Counted from the first letter of the stretch, positions 1 to 8,252 are shown. The stretch: 20,434 nucleotides of DNA from Oppiella nova (GCA_905397405.1 CAJPVJ010000790.1:1-20434), one strand, 5' to 3'. Numbers and translations: made by a program. Notes: generated from the sequence alone by a model not told the origin.

Positions 1-650
1 AAAACAGAAACAAATTACTGATTATTTCTCTGTAAATAATTAAAACAAATGAATTTCTCCGTATTTATTAATAAAACGAATTTCTAATCAATTTAAAGCT
101 ATTTATCAATCTTGTCAACTAACCGATCATATCAACTAAATGTCCTGGCAGGACCAAGTTGATATGAATGGTCTCTTACTGTATATAAATGACATTAATT
201 ACCTATTTCATAATTTATAATATAGTCACAGTCCTATTATAATGTATAATTTTATATTTTACAAATGAATTATACAATTAAAAATCATTTTAAATTTAAT
301 GTATATGGTATATTGCACTCAAATATTTCCCGCGAATTATTAACTAATTTTATTTTTAATTTGAGTGTGTAACTTTATTTTATTTTTGAAAATTTATTTG
401 TTTGATACAAAAGCATAGTTGTCGATATTATAATTTAAATTGTCAATAATATACAATTTTTAATTAATATAGCCCGAATTCAAAATAATGATAATAATAA
501 TAATGTTGTGTAAAACTTAAGTACATTAAATAAAATTAAAATAAATTAAAAGTACATTTTACAAAAATAATTTTTGATATATCATATTGTTTTTTAAAAA
601 TTGTGATTTTGCAAATAAAAGCCGGATTACCATGAATTGACATTCACATC
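1..650. other. AT-rich host intergenic DNA
   Basis: I see no coding sequence here apart from short chance frames. It contains the hairpin at 127-167, a loose 9-base inverted repeat CACTCAAAT/ATTTGAGTG (316-324 and 359-367) and a short ATA-rich microsatellite near 486-503. The last part is the upstream region of peptide gene 1. Confidence 0.6.
127..167. repeat. Host hairpin (inverted repeat)
   Basis: The arms TCATATCAACT (127-137) and AGTTGATATGA (157-167) are perfect 11-base complements. Inside them GTCCT (142-146) pairs with AGGAC (150-154) around a 3-base loop. It may be the remnant of a small foldback element or a structured RNA. No gene is associated with it. Confidence 0.55.
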
Positions 651-655
651 ATAAA

Positions 656-666
656 CTATATAAATA
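656..666 (+). promoter_or_regulatory. TATA box of peptide gene 1
   Basis: CTATATAAATA lies about 85 bases before the ATG at 751. The same motif occurs upstream of the related peptide gene 2 (4372-4381, minus strand), preceded in both by a similar TTG-CATT-ACA-rich stretch, so the promoter itself appears duplicated along with the gene. Confidence 0.6.
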
Positions 667-750
667 AAATTTAGTACCTGTTTTATAATTATTTAACACT
701 GATAGATAATAACTAGTTAATAGCTAAATATATATTTTAATAATTATAAA

Positions 751-966
751 ATGTATGCTATCACTAAATTAATCCTAGGCCTAAGCTTAATGTACTCGAT
801 CTATAATCGGGTTGCTCTAGCTAGTAAGTGTATTAATAATTATTGATTATTAAAGTAGCTTGCTAAACATATTTTACTACAATCACAAGTTGACTGTCGA
901 GCTGATTGTTGGGATAAAGGTTATTCATCTGAATGTTATCCTTGCTGCTTTAGACGACTGACTTGA
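751..966 (+). CDS. Small secreted cysteine-rich peptide, two exons (gene 1)
   Basis: This is a host gene too short for ordinary ORF calling. Exon 1 (751-823) encodes a hydrophobic signal peptide of about 24 residues beginning MYAITKLILG. A GTAAGT donor follows at 824, a 66-base intron, and an acceptor AG at 888-889. Exon 2 (890-966) encodes about 24 residues with five cysteines, arranged C-x3-C, then C-x2-CC, and ends in TGA. The splice phase (phase 1) and exon 1 length (73 bases) are the same as in gene 2, and the signal sequences are clearly related while the mature parts have diverged. That pattern is typical of fast-evolving secreted peptide families (defence, salivary or venom-type). The actual role is unknown. 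A TATA box precedes it and AATAAA follows at 1002-1007. The exon structure is predicted, not demonstrated. Confidence 0.7.
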
Positions 967-1299
967 CCTTGATCATATTATGTATGATCATGGTTATTTA
1001 TAATAAACTTTATACTATATTACTTTATTACTAAACATTACGCTATGCACTAAAACGGTTTATTATTAAATATGTACCAGTACTAACATATTGAATTATA
1101 TTAAATAAATAAATTGTGTATTTTTGCCAAATAAAAAATGCATATTTTTTGCAATATCATTATTTCTATTATATTTAGATTTTTCAATCAATTATCAATC
1201 AAACTATTTCATAATTACGCTTTTTTGCGGGATCATAATTAATCTAAACTATACTTAAATGATTACAGACTAACCTACTATACAAGTAGTAATGATAGC
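967..1299. other. Host DNA between peptide gene 1 and the element
   Basis: AT-rich sequence holding the 3' UTR hairpin and polyadenylation signal of peptide gene 1. I see no further gene before the LTR edge at 1304. Confidence 0.5.
970..990 (+). other. Hairpin in the 3' UTR of peptide gene 1
   Basis: TGATCATA (970-977) and TATGATCA (983-990) form a perfect 8-bp stem with a 5-base loop, starting four bases after the stop codon and just before the AATAAA at 1002-1007. It could influence 3' end formation or stability. Confidence 0.4.
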
Positions 1300-1303
1300 A
1301 TAT
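1300..1303. repeat. Target site duplication, ATAT
   Basis: ATAT directly precedes the TG that opens the LTR. The outer edge of the other LTR (4461-4464) also carries ATAT. A 4-base duplication is normal for Ty3/gypsy integrases. ATAT is palindromic and the region is AT-rich, so chance is possible. Confidence 0.6.
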
Positions 1304-2227
1304 TGTAATGAAGAAAAAGTGTTACAGATTTTCCCATAGAATTACATGTGTTTTGATGCAGAATTTGGGGAGAAACTTGATTTTAACCCCCATCCCCAAC
1401 TTTTAGGATCCCCTTTCTATATTAAATATTAAACCTCATATATAGTGCTATTGTTATATGGAATAAACCAGAGTGGGTGTTGTCACACCTTAATGTGTTT
1501 TTCCCAGAACAAAACATGACACTGTATAAATGGGTTTAAATTAATATTCTGATGCAATCTTTGGATAGAGTTTCAGAGCAATGAACCCAGAATCTGACGC
1601 AAGGCAAACAGAATGTTACAGAGAATAGATTCTGTGATGAAATTCTTGACTGCATTGCAGAAGATTCTGTTGCATATAAAAACCCATTGCTAACGCCTAA
1701 AGAGCGCTCTGCTCTACTCGGCTCTTCTCTGCTTTGCTTCGCTTCGCAGCTATCAAGGCGTTGGCTCTCTTAGCTTCAAATTCTGTATTGAATCTGTAAT
1801 TCTCGTTATGTTCAGTATAATGTATTTTAATGATGTTTAGTGTCTTTCTCGTGAAGTAATAATTGTAGAGAATTCCATACTTCCAGAGTTGTGTAGATCA
1901 CAGCGGATATAATTATGTCCGTGTTCGTGGACCGTCAGCTCATACAAAAGCTCTCATAAGTCTACTACTGGTATTCAAGAGTAATGTAAGTTCTGAGTGA
2001 TTTACTATTAATAAATGTCTTAAGAAACTATATAAATTATCCGATTTATATTATTCTATATTGATGTCAAATAGTAATTGTTAAACGTTTATTACGAAAC
2101 CCCTACTTATGCTCTGTTTAAGCGCTATTTTAGAGTTCAATTCTGGATTCTTAGAGTAGAGTAAGAATATTAAGAATTAACTAAATTCTGAGTCCAAATT
2201 TGCAGTTGCGATGAAATATACACCACA
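1304..2227 (+). repeat. 5' LTR (924 bp)
   Basis: The repeat opens TGTAATGAAG and closes CACCACA, giving canonical TG...CA ends. Boundaries come from comparison with the 3' LTR at 4465-5382, where similarity begins and ends at these points. It contains TATAAAA at 1675-1681, a pyrimidine-rich CTCTGCT/CTTCGCTTCGC block after it, a short inverted repeat AACGCC/GGCGTT around the likely start site, a good splice donor GTAAGT at 1986-1991, and AATAAA at 2010-2015. It differs from the 3' LTR by about 26 substitutions (counted by eye), a 10-bp indel and a 4-bp indel. Half the substitutions fall within about 75 bases near 1555-1630. Confidence 0.9.
1675..1681 (+). promoter_or_regulatory. LTR core promoter TATA box
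   Basis: TATAAAA lies in the LTR, conserved in the 3' LTR at 5005-5011 (minus strand). Transcription would start about 25-30 bases later, near 1705, which together with AATAAA at 2010 sets an R region of roughly 300 bases. This is inferred from motifs only. Confidence 0.55.
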
Positions 2228-2232
2228 ATTTA

Positions 2233-2250
2233 TGGTGGAGGTGCGGGGTA
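2233..2250 (+). other. Primer binding site, tRNA-Ala type
   Basis: TGGTGGAGGTGCGGGGTA starts five bases after the LTR end. Its complement ends CACCTCCACCA, the acceptor end of animal tRNA-Ala. The same site is present at 20096-20113 on the minus strand. Confidence 0.75.
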
Positions 2251-2359
2251 ATAGAGTTTGTCAGCCAAAACAAACATTTACTATTGTTTAACAATTATTT
2301 ATTTTGATGTTGATTTTCATAAAAATATCTCGGGATATGATTGTTTTAAGTTATATAAT

Positions 2360-2485
2360 ATGCTTTTTGTATTGATTGCTTGTATTCTGATTGCTCTAGC
2401 AGTGGTTTTGTTGTTGATATACTTCTTATATTATCCGTGGCTTAACAATTCAATATTGACTCGATATCTGCGAGGTATTGTTTAA
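2360..2485 (+). CDS. Small membrane protein, copy in the left piece
   Basis: This is the same 41-residue frame as 19861-19986 on the minus strand: one strongly hydrophobic helix and a short polar end. The frame is open back to 2258 but only from a TTG, so the first AUG (2360) is the likely eukaryotic start. It is probably an assembly duplicate and not a second gene copy. Confidence 0.5.
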   Translation: MLFVLIACILIALAVVLLLIYFLYYPWLNNSILTRYLRGIV

Positions 2486-2499
2486 GAGTGTAGATCATA

Positions 2500-3318
2500 A
2501 TGAATATAAAATTTGTTGCGGTTTTGTATATTCTCTCGCTATCATTAGATTATTGCAGTAATAGTATGGATAGAGTATCACCAGTTGTATGGAGAAAAAC
2601 TAAGGATCCAGTAGTAGTTGGGTCTAATCGCGTATTTATTAGATTTAAATTTGAATCACCATGTAGATTATTATTTGGCATACTTAGTGGTAACAATTTT
2701 ACTATGAATAGAATAAATATGTGGTGCGAGGATATATATGAAGCAGCATTTATTATCCCTATTGAGAGAATATGTAAAATCAATGACCAAAGTTATGCGC
2801 AGGACACTATATCAATGGAGGGTTTAGACTATGATATACCGTTATTGAATTATTATGAGAATTTTAATTTAACTACAGGAAAGGAAAGTCTAGAAAGTAA
2901 ATCTAAAAGGGCTGTATGGGCTTTAGGATTCATAGGAGTAGCTGTTATGGGAGCTTTAGGAATTCAAATGTGGAATATGATAGAAATGGGATCAATTAAG
3001 GATTCAGTAAGAAGTCTACAGATGAATTATGTTAAGATGAATGAGAATTTACAAAAATTGCAACAAAATCAAATCCTATTAGTTGATGCTGTTAAAAAAT
3101 TAGAAGAACAAATAACACATTTGGAGTCCTCTATGAGAAATTTATTTTCGGCATTATCCAAAATGCAACAGACATATCCTGAAATGACTACACTTATGAT
3201 AAATCTTGCTTCCAATTTGTTTAGAGTTGAACAGCAAATGACATCTGTCGTTAAAGCCTGGGAATTAGGATCGGTCGATCCACAATTATTGGAAGTGTTG
3301 AATATCACCCTTAATTGT
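2500..3318 (+). pseudogene. Env-like glycoprotein, 5' 273 codons, cut at the N
   Basis: This encodes residues 1-273 of the Env-like protein found complete at 17129-19846 on the minus strand: signal peptide, basic cleavage site, fusion-peptide-like stretch and coiled coil. It stops being Env at the single N at 3319; the few codons after it are unrelated AT-rich flank. It matches the other copy without any difference that I could find, so the break is best read as a contig end and not as a decayed gene. It should not be counted as a separate locus until the assembly is checked. Confidence 0.75.
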
Positions 3319-3319
3319 N
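3319..3319. other. Single ambiguous base marking a likely mis-join
   Basis: The only N of the window lies exactly where env-like sequence stops and unrelated AT-rich flank begins. See the finding on assembly. Confidence 0.7.
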
Positions 3320-4080
3320 GCAAATCATTGTTATCCGGGTTCTTGTAAAAATTTATTATAAAAAATTATATATTAAAAATTATTTTATAAAAATAAATTG
3401 CAAAAATAGATTTTTATTTTATTTCAATTTTATTTAATGTATTAAAGTTTTACAAAAAAAATATTTTGCTTAATTAATATTACTTAATAATTATTAATAA
3501 TACATTACTTAAAAACTGAAATTATTGAGAATTTAATTTCTAATACTGTATTGACAACCACTGTGTCTGGGTATTTTAGTAAATGAGTTTTCTAAAATAA
3601 AGTTACATGCTCAAATAAAAAATATTGCTTAAAAATAATTCAAACATATTAAGCCTAAAATCAGTGTTAATTTTATAATTGCATCCAATTTAAAAATAAA
3701 AACGTTATACACTACAATGAATTGTTGCATATTCATATAAATTATTAAATAGGTAACCTTGGTAACCTTTATGCAATGTGGCAGCAATGGTTTACAATAA
3801 ACTTAAATTGTGAACATTATATTTTTATATCTCGCTACTTAATCATAAATAAATTTCCATAATTTTTCAAATCCAAAATAACAATTAACATAATTATTGG
3901 ACAAATTTTATTTATTTCTAATTTTAAACACAATATAAAACAATCAATAATTAATTTCAAATGCATGTATAGCTCATAATAATAACTAATATTTAATAAA
4001 CATACATTTCTAACAGTAATTATAATAAAATAAGCCTAATGCTTATTAAATTTAACATCTTGATAAATATCCATGGTTAT
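3320..4080. other. AT-rich host flank without recognisable genes
   Basis: I see no gene here. The only notable feature is a tandem GGTAACCTT near 3752-3770. If the join at 3319 is wrong, this is the DNA downstream of peptide gene 2 and beyond the 3' LTR. Confidence 0.5.
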
Positions 4081-4088
4081 TTTAATTA

Positions 4089-4301
4089 TTATTCACAGCA
4101 TGCTGCACATTGAGGGGGACATTCAAAGCCAGGACAGTCGATACAGCAACATGAAACATCTGGCATTGCATCTACATACACAAATACGAGCAAGTTACTT
4201 TATGAGCATAATTATTACTAAAACTTACATGTTAGAATAACTTGATTATAAACCAAGTACAGTAGGCATAAGCTCCAGATTAAATTAGTAATAGCATTCA
4301 T
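4089..4301 (-). CDS. Small secreted cysteine-rich peptide, two exons (gene 2)
   Basis: A paralogue of gene 1 on the opposite strand of the window. Exon 1 (4301-4229) encodes a signal peptide starting MNAITNLIWS. The donor GTAAGT begins at 4228, the intron is 57 bases, and the acceptor AG is at 4173-4172. Exon 2 (4171-4089) encodes about 27 residues with eight cysteines, including CCC near its start and CC just before the end, then TAA. Exon 1 length (73 bases), splice phase and signal peptide match gene 1; the mature part is far more divergent and has a different cysteine spacing. Function is unknown. The LTR edge lies only 164 bases upstream of the ATG, in the same transcriptional direction, so LTR-driven expression is possible. 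Confidence 0.7.
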
Positions 4302-4371
4302 TGCAATAAGTATTAAATATGATATAAACTTAAAATACTTTATTATTATAAGTAAAATAGCAGTAAACTTG

Positions 4372-4381
4372 TATTTATATA
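4372..4381 (-). promoter_or_regulatory. TATA box of peptide gene 2
   Basis: TATATAAATA on the minus strand, about 70 bases before the ATG and about 84 bases downstream of the LTR edge at 4465. The context resembles the gene 1 promoter. Confidence 0.6.
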
Positions 4382-4460
4382 GTGTTTGGTGTTAAATGCA
4401 AGTCATTGTTATTGGGATTTAATTTAACTGTTTTGTACAAGTAACATAATTTCATAATAC

Positions 4461-4464
4461 ATAT
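4461..4464. repeat. Target site duplication, ATAT
   Basis: ATAT immediately outside the CA end of the 3' LTR, the partner of 1300-1303. Confidence 0.6.
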
Positions 4465-5382
4465 TGTGGTGTATATTTCATCGCAACTGCAAATTTGGAC
4501 TCAGAATTTAGTTAATCCTTAATATTCTTACTCTACTCTAAGAATCCAGAATTGAACTCTAAAATAGCGCTTAAGCAGAGCATAAGTAGGGGTTTCGTAA
4601 TAAACGTTTAACAATTACTTACTATTTGACATCAATATAGAATAATATAAATCGGATAATTTATATAGTTTCTTAAGACATTTATTAATAGTAAATCACT
4701 CAGAACTTACATTACTCTTGAATACCAGTAGTAGACTTATGAGAGCTTTTGTATGAGCTGACGGTCCACGAACACGGACATAATTATATCCGCTGTGATC
4801 TACACAACTCTGGAAGTATGGAATTCTCTACAATTATTACTTCACGAGAAAGACACTAAACATCATTAAAATACATTATACTGAACATAACGAGAATTAC
4901 AGATTTAATACAGAATTTGAAGCTAAGAGAGCCAACGCCTTGACAGCTGCGAAGCGAAGCAAAGCAGAGAAGAGCAGAGAGCTCTCTGGGCGTTAGCAAT
5001 GGGTTTTTATATGCAACAGAATCTTATGCAATGCAGTCAAGAATTTCATCACAGAATCAGGACTCTGTAACACTCTGTTAGTCTTACGTCAGATTCCGGG
5101 TTCATTGCTCGGCAACTCTAACCAAGGATTGCATCAGAATATTAATTTAAACCCATTTATATAGTGTCATGTTTTGTTCTGGGAAAAACACATTAAGGTG
5201 TGACAACACCCACTCTGGTTTATTCCATATAACAATAGCACTATACATGAGGTTTAATATTTAATATAGAAAGGGGGTCCTAAAAGTTGGGGATGGGGGT
5301 TAAAATCAAGTTTCTCCCCAAATTCTGCATCAAAACACATGTGATTCTATGGGAAATTCTGTAACACTTTTTCTTCATTACA
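4465..5382 (-). repeat. 3' LTR (918 bp)
   Basis: On the minus strand it opens TGTAATGAAG just after the polypurine tract and closes CACCACA before ATAT. It contains TATAAAA (5005-5011). Compared with 1304-2227 it is about 97% identical, lacks a 10-base segment near the start site and has a 4-base duplication near 4618. The region after the promoter is almost unchanged while the upstream (U3) part holds most of the differences. Confidence 0.9.
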
Positions 5383-5397
5383 TTTTACTCCCCCTCT
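5383..5397 (-). other. Polypurine tract
   Basis: AGAGGGGGAGTAAAA directly abuts the TG of the 3' LTR, the expected primer site for plus-strand DNA synthesis. It fixes the orientation of the element as minus strand, and is absent next to the 1304 LTR edge, which identifies that one as the 5' LTR. Confidence 0.85.
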
Positions 5398-5423
5398 GAA
5401 ACGAAGTAACTCCTGTTAGCTTC

Positions 5424-5449
5424 CAAAAGCTCTCATATCCTCTACTGGT
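5424..5449 (+). repeat. Inverted copy of an LTR segment beside the polypurine tract
   Basis: CAAAAGCTCTCATA (5424-5437) and CTACTGGT (5442-5449) repeat LTR sequence 1945-1958 and 1965-1972. Because the element here reads on the minus strand, the segment is antisense to its own LTR and could pair with the 5' leader of the transcript. Confidence 0.5.
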
Positions 5450-5908
5450 TCACATATTTTATAAACAGATTTAATTAACATCGAATTTAAGTAATTTAAA
5501 AATCAGAATTTTATATAATTATTGTATATTGTTTAATTAAGACATTAAAATTCATTCTTATAATTAAGATTGATTTGTATTTTGTATTTAAAACATTAAT
5601 TTACTATCATTATTGTATATATTATATCATAAGATCTTATATCATATTCTTATAATCTTATTATACCATTAATTATGTTAAAACATCAATATATTTTATA
5701 AATATTAATTTATTGGCAAACTGTTAATTTGATCGTTTCCAATTTCTATCCATTCTATTAGGAATTGAATCCAATTTTGTCAACCAGTAGATTCTTCTTG
5801 GCTTTGAGTACTAATTATTAATTTATTATTATAAGATCACATCACTTTTAACACAACAAAACGCAATCACTAAACATTATATATGACTTGAGTCGAAATG
5901 TCATGTCT
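5450..5908. other. AT-rich 3' non-coding region of the element
   Basis: Between the last accessory gene and the 3' LTR I see no convincing coding sequence on either strand. Confidence 0.5.
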
Positions 5909-6196
5909 TCATCTTTTCCTGTTATAATCTAATTGATTACAACACTCAATTGGTTCACAATGAAAGTGAACTGTATATGTTTTGTTGATTAAATATTCTG
6001 TCTGCCTTAGACTCAGTACTATATTATAGTCTGTTTTCCGACAATCCGTTTTCTTGCAGACATAATATCCGTATGAATAATAATGTTTTTTCAGGTGCGG
6101 TAATTTCACAACAGTCTCACATCTATTGATGAAGTTTGAGCATCTTGTTAGAGTTGTCTTTACAAATCTTCTAATATAAGTATTTCTGAATATCAT
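5909..6196 (-). CDS. Cys/His-rich 95-residue protein of unknown function
   Basis: The frame starts at an ATG at 6196, 56 bases after the RING gene stop, and ends in a basic NRKR tail. It contains paired Cys and His positions (C19, C26, H34, H38, C47, C52, then HFHC and ECC near residues 78-87), spaced in a way that could bind zinc. It has no signal peptide or membrane segment. I do not recognise the family. It may be co-transcribed with the RING gene. Being only 95 residues long in AT-rich DNA, it could be chance, but the AUG start, the cysteine content and the collinear position support a gene. Confidence 0.5.
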   Translation of the reverse strand: MIFRNTYIRRFVKTTLTRCSNFINRCETVVKLPHLKKHYYSYGYYVCKKTDCRKTDYNIVLSLRQTEYLINKTYTVHFHCEPIECCNQLDYNRKR

Positions 6197-6252
6197 TCGG
6201 TGATTATATGTTTATTACACTTCACTGATGAGTTGTTCAACTAATATAGTTC

Positions 6253-6744
6253 TCAGGTTAAGTTCTGTATATTCATTAAGGAAAGGATATTTCTTTCCTC
6301 ATAATTACGGAGGTACGAAATAGTGGGTGCAGTTTGTTGTACGCGCCGAGGGGCAATGTTTTCTTCATCCCCTCCATTATAAAAACATTCCTCGTTTAGG
6401 TGCTTATTTATATGTCTTATGCGACATAATTTCATACAACCAGTATTAGGGCAAGTGATACACATGTCATTAATCACTTCTATTTTGTCGTCATTAAATT
6501 TCGCCAATTTTTGTCCATTTTCATCAGTTATTGGGGCATAACAAGTGGGACATAGGGGTCTTGTAATATAATACTTAAATTCGACATTAATACAACATTC
6601 ACAAAAATTATGCCCACAGTGTGTAATCATAGCATTGTTCATAATGTTGCAACACAATTCACAGCAATACCTGTCTAAATAAGTACTTCCTGACAAAATG
6701 GACATTCCGATGCTATAAACCATAGATTTATCAATGTAAATCAT
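6253..6744 (-). CDS. RING finger protein with a TRAF-like zinc finger (probable E3 ubiquitin ligase)
   Basis: The 163-residue protein has a C3HC4 RING: C28-x2-C31, C43-x-H45, C48-x2-C51, C65-P-x-C68. A second Cys/His cluster follows at residues 95-120 (C95-x2-C98, C103, C107, H111, H115, C120), in the position where TRAF and related ligases carry TRAF-type zinc fingers. The C-terminus is short and lacks a TRAF (MATH) domain, so the protein could act as an E3 ligase or as a dominant competitor of host TRAF signalling. It starts at a true ATG (6744) after a 280-base gap with its own TATA box. RING genes are common in insect DNA viruses but not in LTR retroelements, so capture from a host or virus is likely. 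Confidence 0.8.
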   Translation of the reverse strand: MIYIDKSMVYSIGMSILSGSTYLDRYCCELCCNIMNNAMITHCGHNFCECCINVEFKYYITRPLCPTCYAPITDENGQKLAKFNDDKIEVINDMCITCPNTGCMKLCRIRHINKHLNEECFYNGGDEENIAPRRVQQTAPTISYLRNYEERNILSLMNIQNLT

Positions 6745-6991
6745 TATTTATATTATTGAGTTTATTATCTTTTTCAGATGAAAGGTGTGCCTTTTGTATT
6801 TTCTATCTAAGGGTAGGGAGAGTCTATGGTCCTTATGATAACTGTAATGTATATCTTCACAGTAGTCACAATGATATTTTCACTAAGCACTACACGACAT
6901 TCACAAGCACTACACTATTCACAATTACTAATAGATTAATTTAAAATTTTAATTTTTACATTTATATTCAACTAAAAAATTAATGAAATAT

Positions 6992-6998
6992 TTTTATA
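6992..6998 (-). promoter_or_regulatory. Possible internal promoter for the RING gene
   Basis: TATAAAA on the minus strand lies 26 bases after the stop of the 227-aa gene and about 250 bases before the RING start. The 280-base gap 6745-7023 is otherwise non-coding. It would allow LTR-independent expression. This is inferred from the motif only. Confidence 0.35.
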
Positions 6999-7023
6999 AT
7001 ATGCAATTATATTCACTGTGGTT

Positions 7024-7707
7024 CTAAATCGACATATATGCTAGAAAGGCATTTTGACCCAAACTGCCTGCATCACTACTGATTGCGTTTATCCGCGAAG
7101 CGCTTTCAGTGAAGGGATGCTCAGGATTTCGATATATATTTGAGATCCTGTTGCCTGGTAACTGATCCTTTGGTTCAATGAACGGCAGCGATAATAAGAT
7201 TTCTCTTTTTTCATTTAATGGAAAAGTTGGTAAAAACTCGCGGAATTTAATTAAATGAATATAGACTTCTTTAATAGCCTTTTCTATGTCAATACTTTTA
7301 ACATAAAAATCAATATCATTTAATACAATATATATTTCGTTATCGCCTGTGTTAATGTAAAGCTTAGGGCAACTTATGTTATACAAATGACAACTTCTTA
7401 CTAATCGTTCCCAGTTTCTGTTTAGTGGCCTCCACTTGAGTCGTCTAATTGAGTAAAATTGGGTATAAATGAAGCCAAATGAATAGAAGCACAACTCTGC
7501 TGCTTGTGATCTTGCGTTTTTCTTAGTATTTGCTCTCCCAAAAAACACATTGCTTTCGTTTTGTATTTTTATTACACAGCGACAGATATAAAAGTCTCTA
7601 TCTTTAGAGTATTCATATTGAATTTTGGGAAAATGTTCTCTTTGATGTAACGTATTTATTATGTCCACATAATCTATTTTAAATAGCTTTGATAATTCAC
7701 AAGACAT
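7024..7707 (-). CDS. dsRNA-binding-domain protein (227 aa), candidate RNAi suppressor
   Basis: Residues about 12-78 follow the dsRNA-binding domain plan: helix, strand PKIQYEY, strand FYICRCVIKI, strand NVFFGRA, then TKKNARSQAAELCFYSF. The KK (62-63) plus small residue and AA match the canonical KKxAK...AA helix that grips the dsRNA phosphates. A second module (91-155) contains W92-x-P94, W99 and C113-PKLYIN with a following IYIV strand; a related module occurs in the 169- and 178-aa proteins of the same element. The C-terminal 70 residues are unrecognised. The ATG at 7707 follows the 178-aa stop by 8 bases, so the two genes are closely coupled. Many insect viruses use dsRNA-binding proteins to block Dicer-2, so that role is plausible here but unproven. 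Confidence 0.7.
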   Translation of the reverse strand: MSCELSKLFKIDYVDIINTLHQREHFPKIQYEYSKDRDFYICRCVIKIQNESNVFFGRANTKKNARSQAAELCFYSFGFIYTQFYSIRRLKWRPLNRNWERLVRSCHLYNISCPKLYINTGDNEIYIVLNDIDFYVKSIDIEKAIKEVYIHLIKFREFLPTFPLNEKREILLSLPFIEPKDQLPGNRISNIYRNPEHPFTESASRINAISSDAGSLGQNAFLAYMSI

Positions 7708-7715
7708 TTTGGTGA

Positions 7716-8252
7716 TTAATCAGATTCTTCACTATCTGATTCACTTTGCTGAGACATGTCATCATTTAATTCAGTAGATTTGGAGTACAACTCACAGTTT
7801 TCAAAATGTCTTTTAATTGTGGTTCTAAATCTATGAAAACCATTCACAAACTCGAAGACTCTGTAATATAATTTTAATTCTGGTAAGGTCATGAGCCATT
7901 CTCCGTCTTCACTACTATAAATCTTTGGTTCATCACTGAGTCCAAGTCGTCTGCAGTCGTCTTTTAAGACTTCAAATAAAATGGCTTGATTTCCTTCAAG
8001 AATTATTGGTTTCCACAAAGTTATAATTTCACGTAAATTATATTCTCCGACAATGTAATCGCACAAAATGTCACGAACATGTGCTGCTTCATAGTTATTC
8101 ATTCTATGTACAAGTGTTCTTTCACAATAATCAACAGAGATTTCAACTTCACTTAATTCCCCATAATTGTCATATATGTCAGTAAATTTAAGGTTTGACA
8201 AAACTCCTTGAAGTATCGCTGATTTCATTTGTTTAGTTGAAATTTTCTCCAT
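7716..8252 (-). CDS. Accessory protein (178 aa), divergent paralogue of the dsRBD-like family
   Basis: The N-terminal 70 residues have a strand-strand-strand-helix pattern comparable to the dsRBD-like part of its neighbours, but without the KKxA signature. Residues 80-130 hold W80-K-P-I and then EPKIYSSEDGEWLMTLPELK, which aligns with RPRVF...IYLITIPKLR in the 169-aa protein and CPKLYI...IYIVL in the 227-aa protein. The C-terminus is a highly acidic, serine-rich tail (QQSESDSEESD), resembling a casein kinase II substrate or nucleic-acid mimic. It starts at ATG 8252, 30 bases after the 100-aa gene, and nearly abuts the 227-aa gene. Its function is unknown; its place in the family is my inference from motif spacing. 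Confidence 0.6.
   Translation of the reverse strand: MEKISTKQMKSAILQGVLSNLKFTDIYDNYGELSEVEISVDYCERTLVHRMNNYEAAHVRDILCDYIVGEYNLREIITLWKPIILEGNQAILFEVLKDDCRRLGLSDEPKIYSSEDGEWLMTLPELKLYYRVFEFVNGFHRFRTTIKRHFENCELYSKSTELNDDMSQQSESDSEESD

Larger units (their letters stand above)
1304..3318 (+). mobile_element. 5' end of the giant Ty3/gypsy-type element (left piece)
   Basis: LTR, primer binding site, small membrane ORF and the start of env, in the plus direction, ending at the N. From 1912 onward it equals the reverse complement of 20434-19028 (coordinates sum to 22346 throughout), so this piece probably supplies the missing outer part of the 5' LTR of the element on the minus strand. Confidence 0.8.

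Noticed and set aside
3741-3790. GGTAACCTT tandem repeat as part of a CRISPR-like or satellite array.
   Set aside because: Only two units in a eukaryotic AT-rich flank.
1304-5382. The inverted LTRs with a central host segment could be a foldback transposon or palindromic amplicon.
   Set aside because: One LTR has a primer site and the other a polypurine tract, as in the two ends of a single LTR element, and the N with the exact overlap at the window end gives a simpler explanation.
6756-6944. A 62-codon plus-strand frame opposite the RING leader.
   Set aside because: It starts at TTG, has no domain and overlaps the likely promoter and 5' leader of the RING gene; probably chance.
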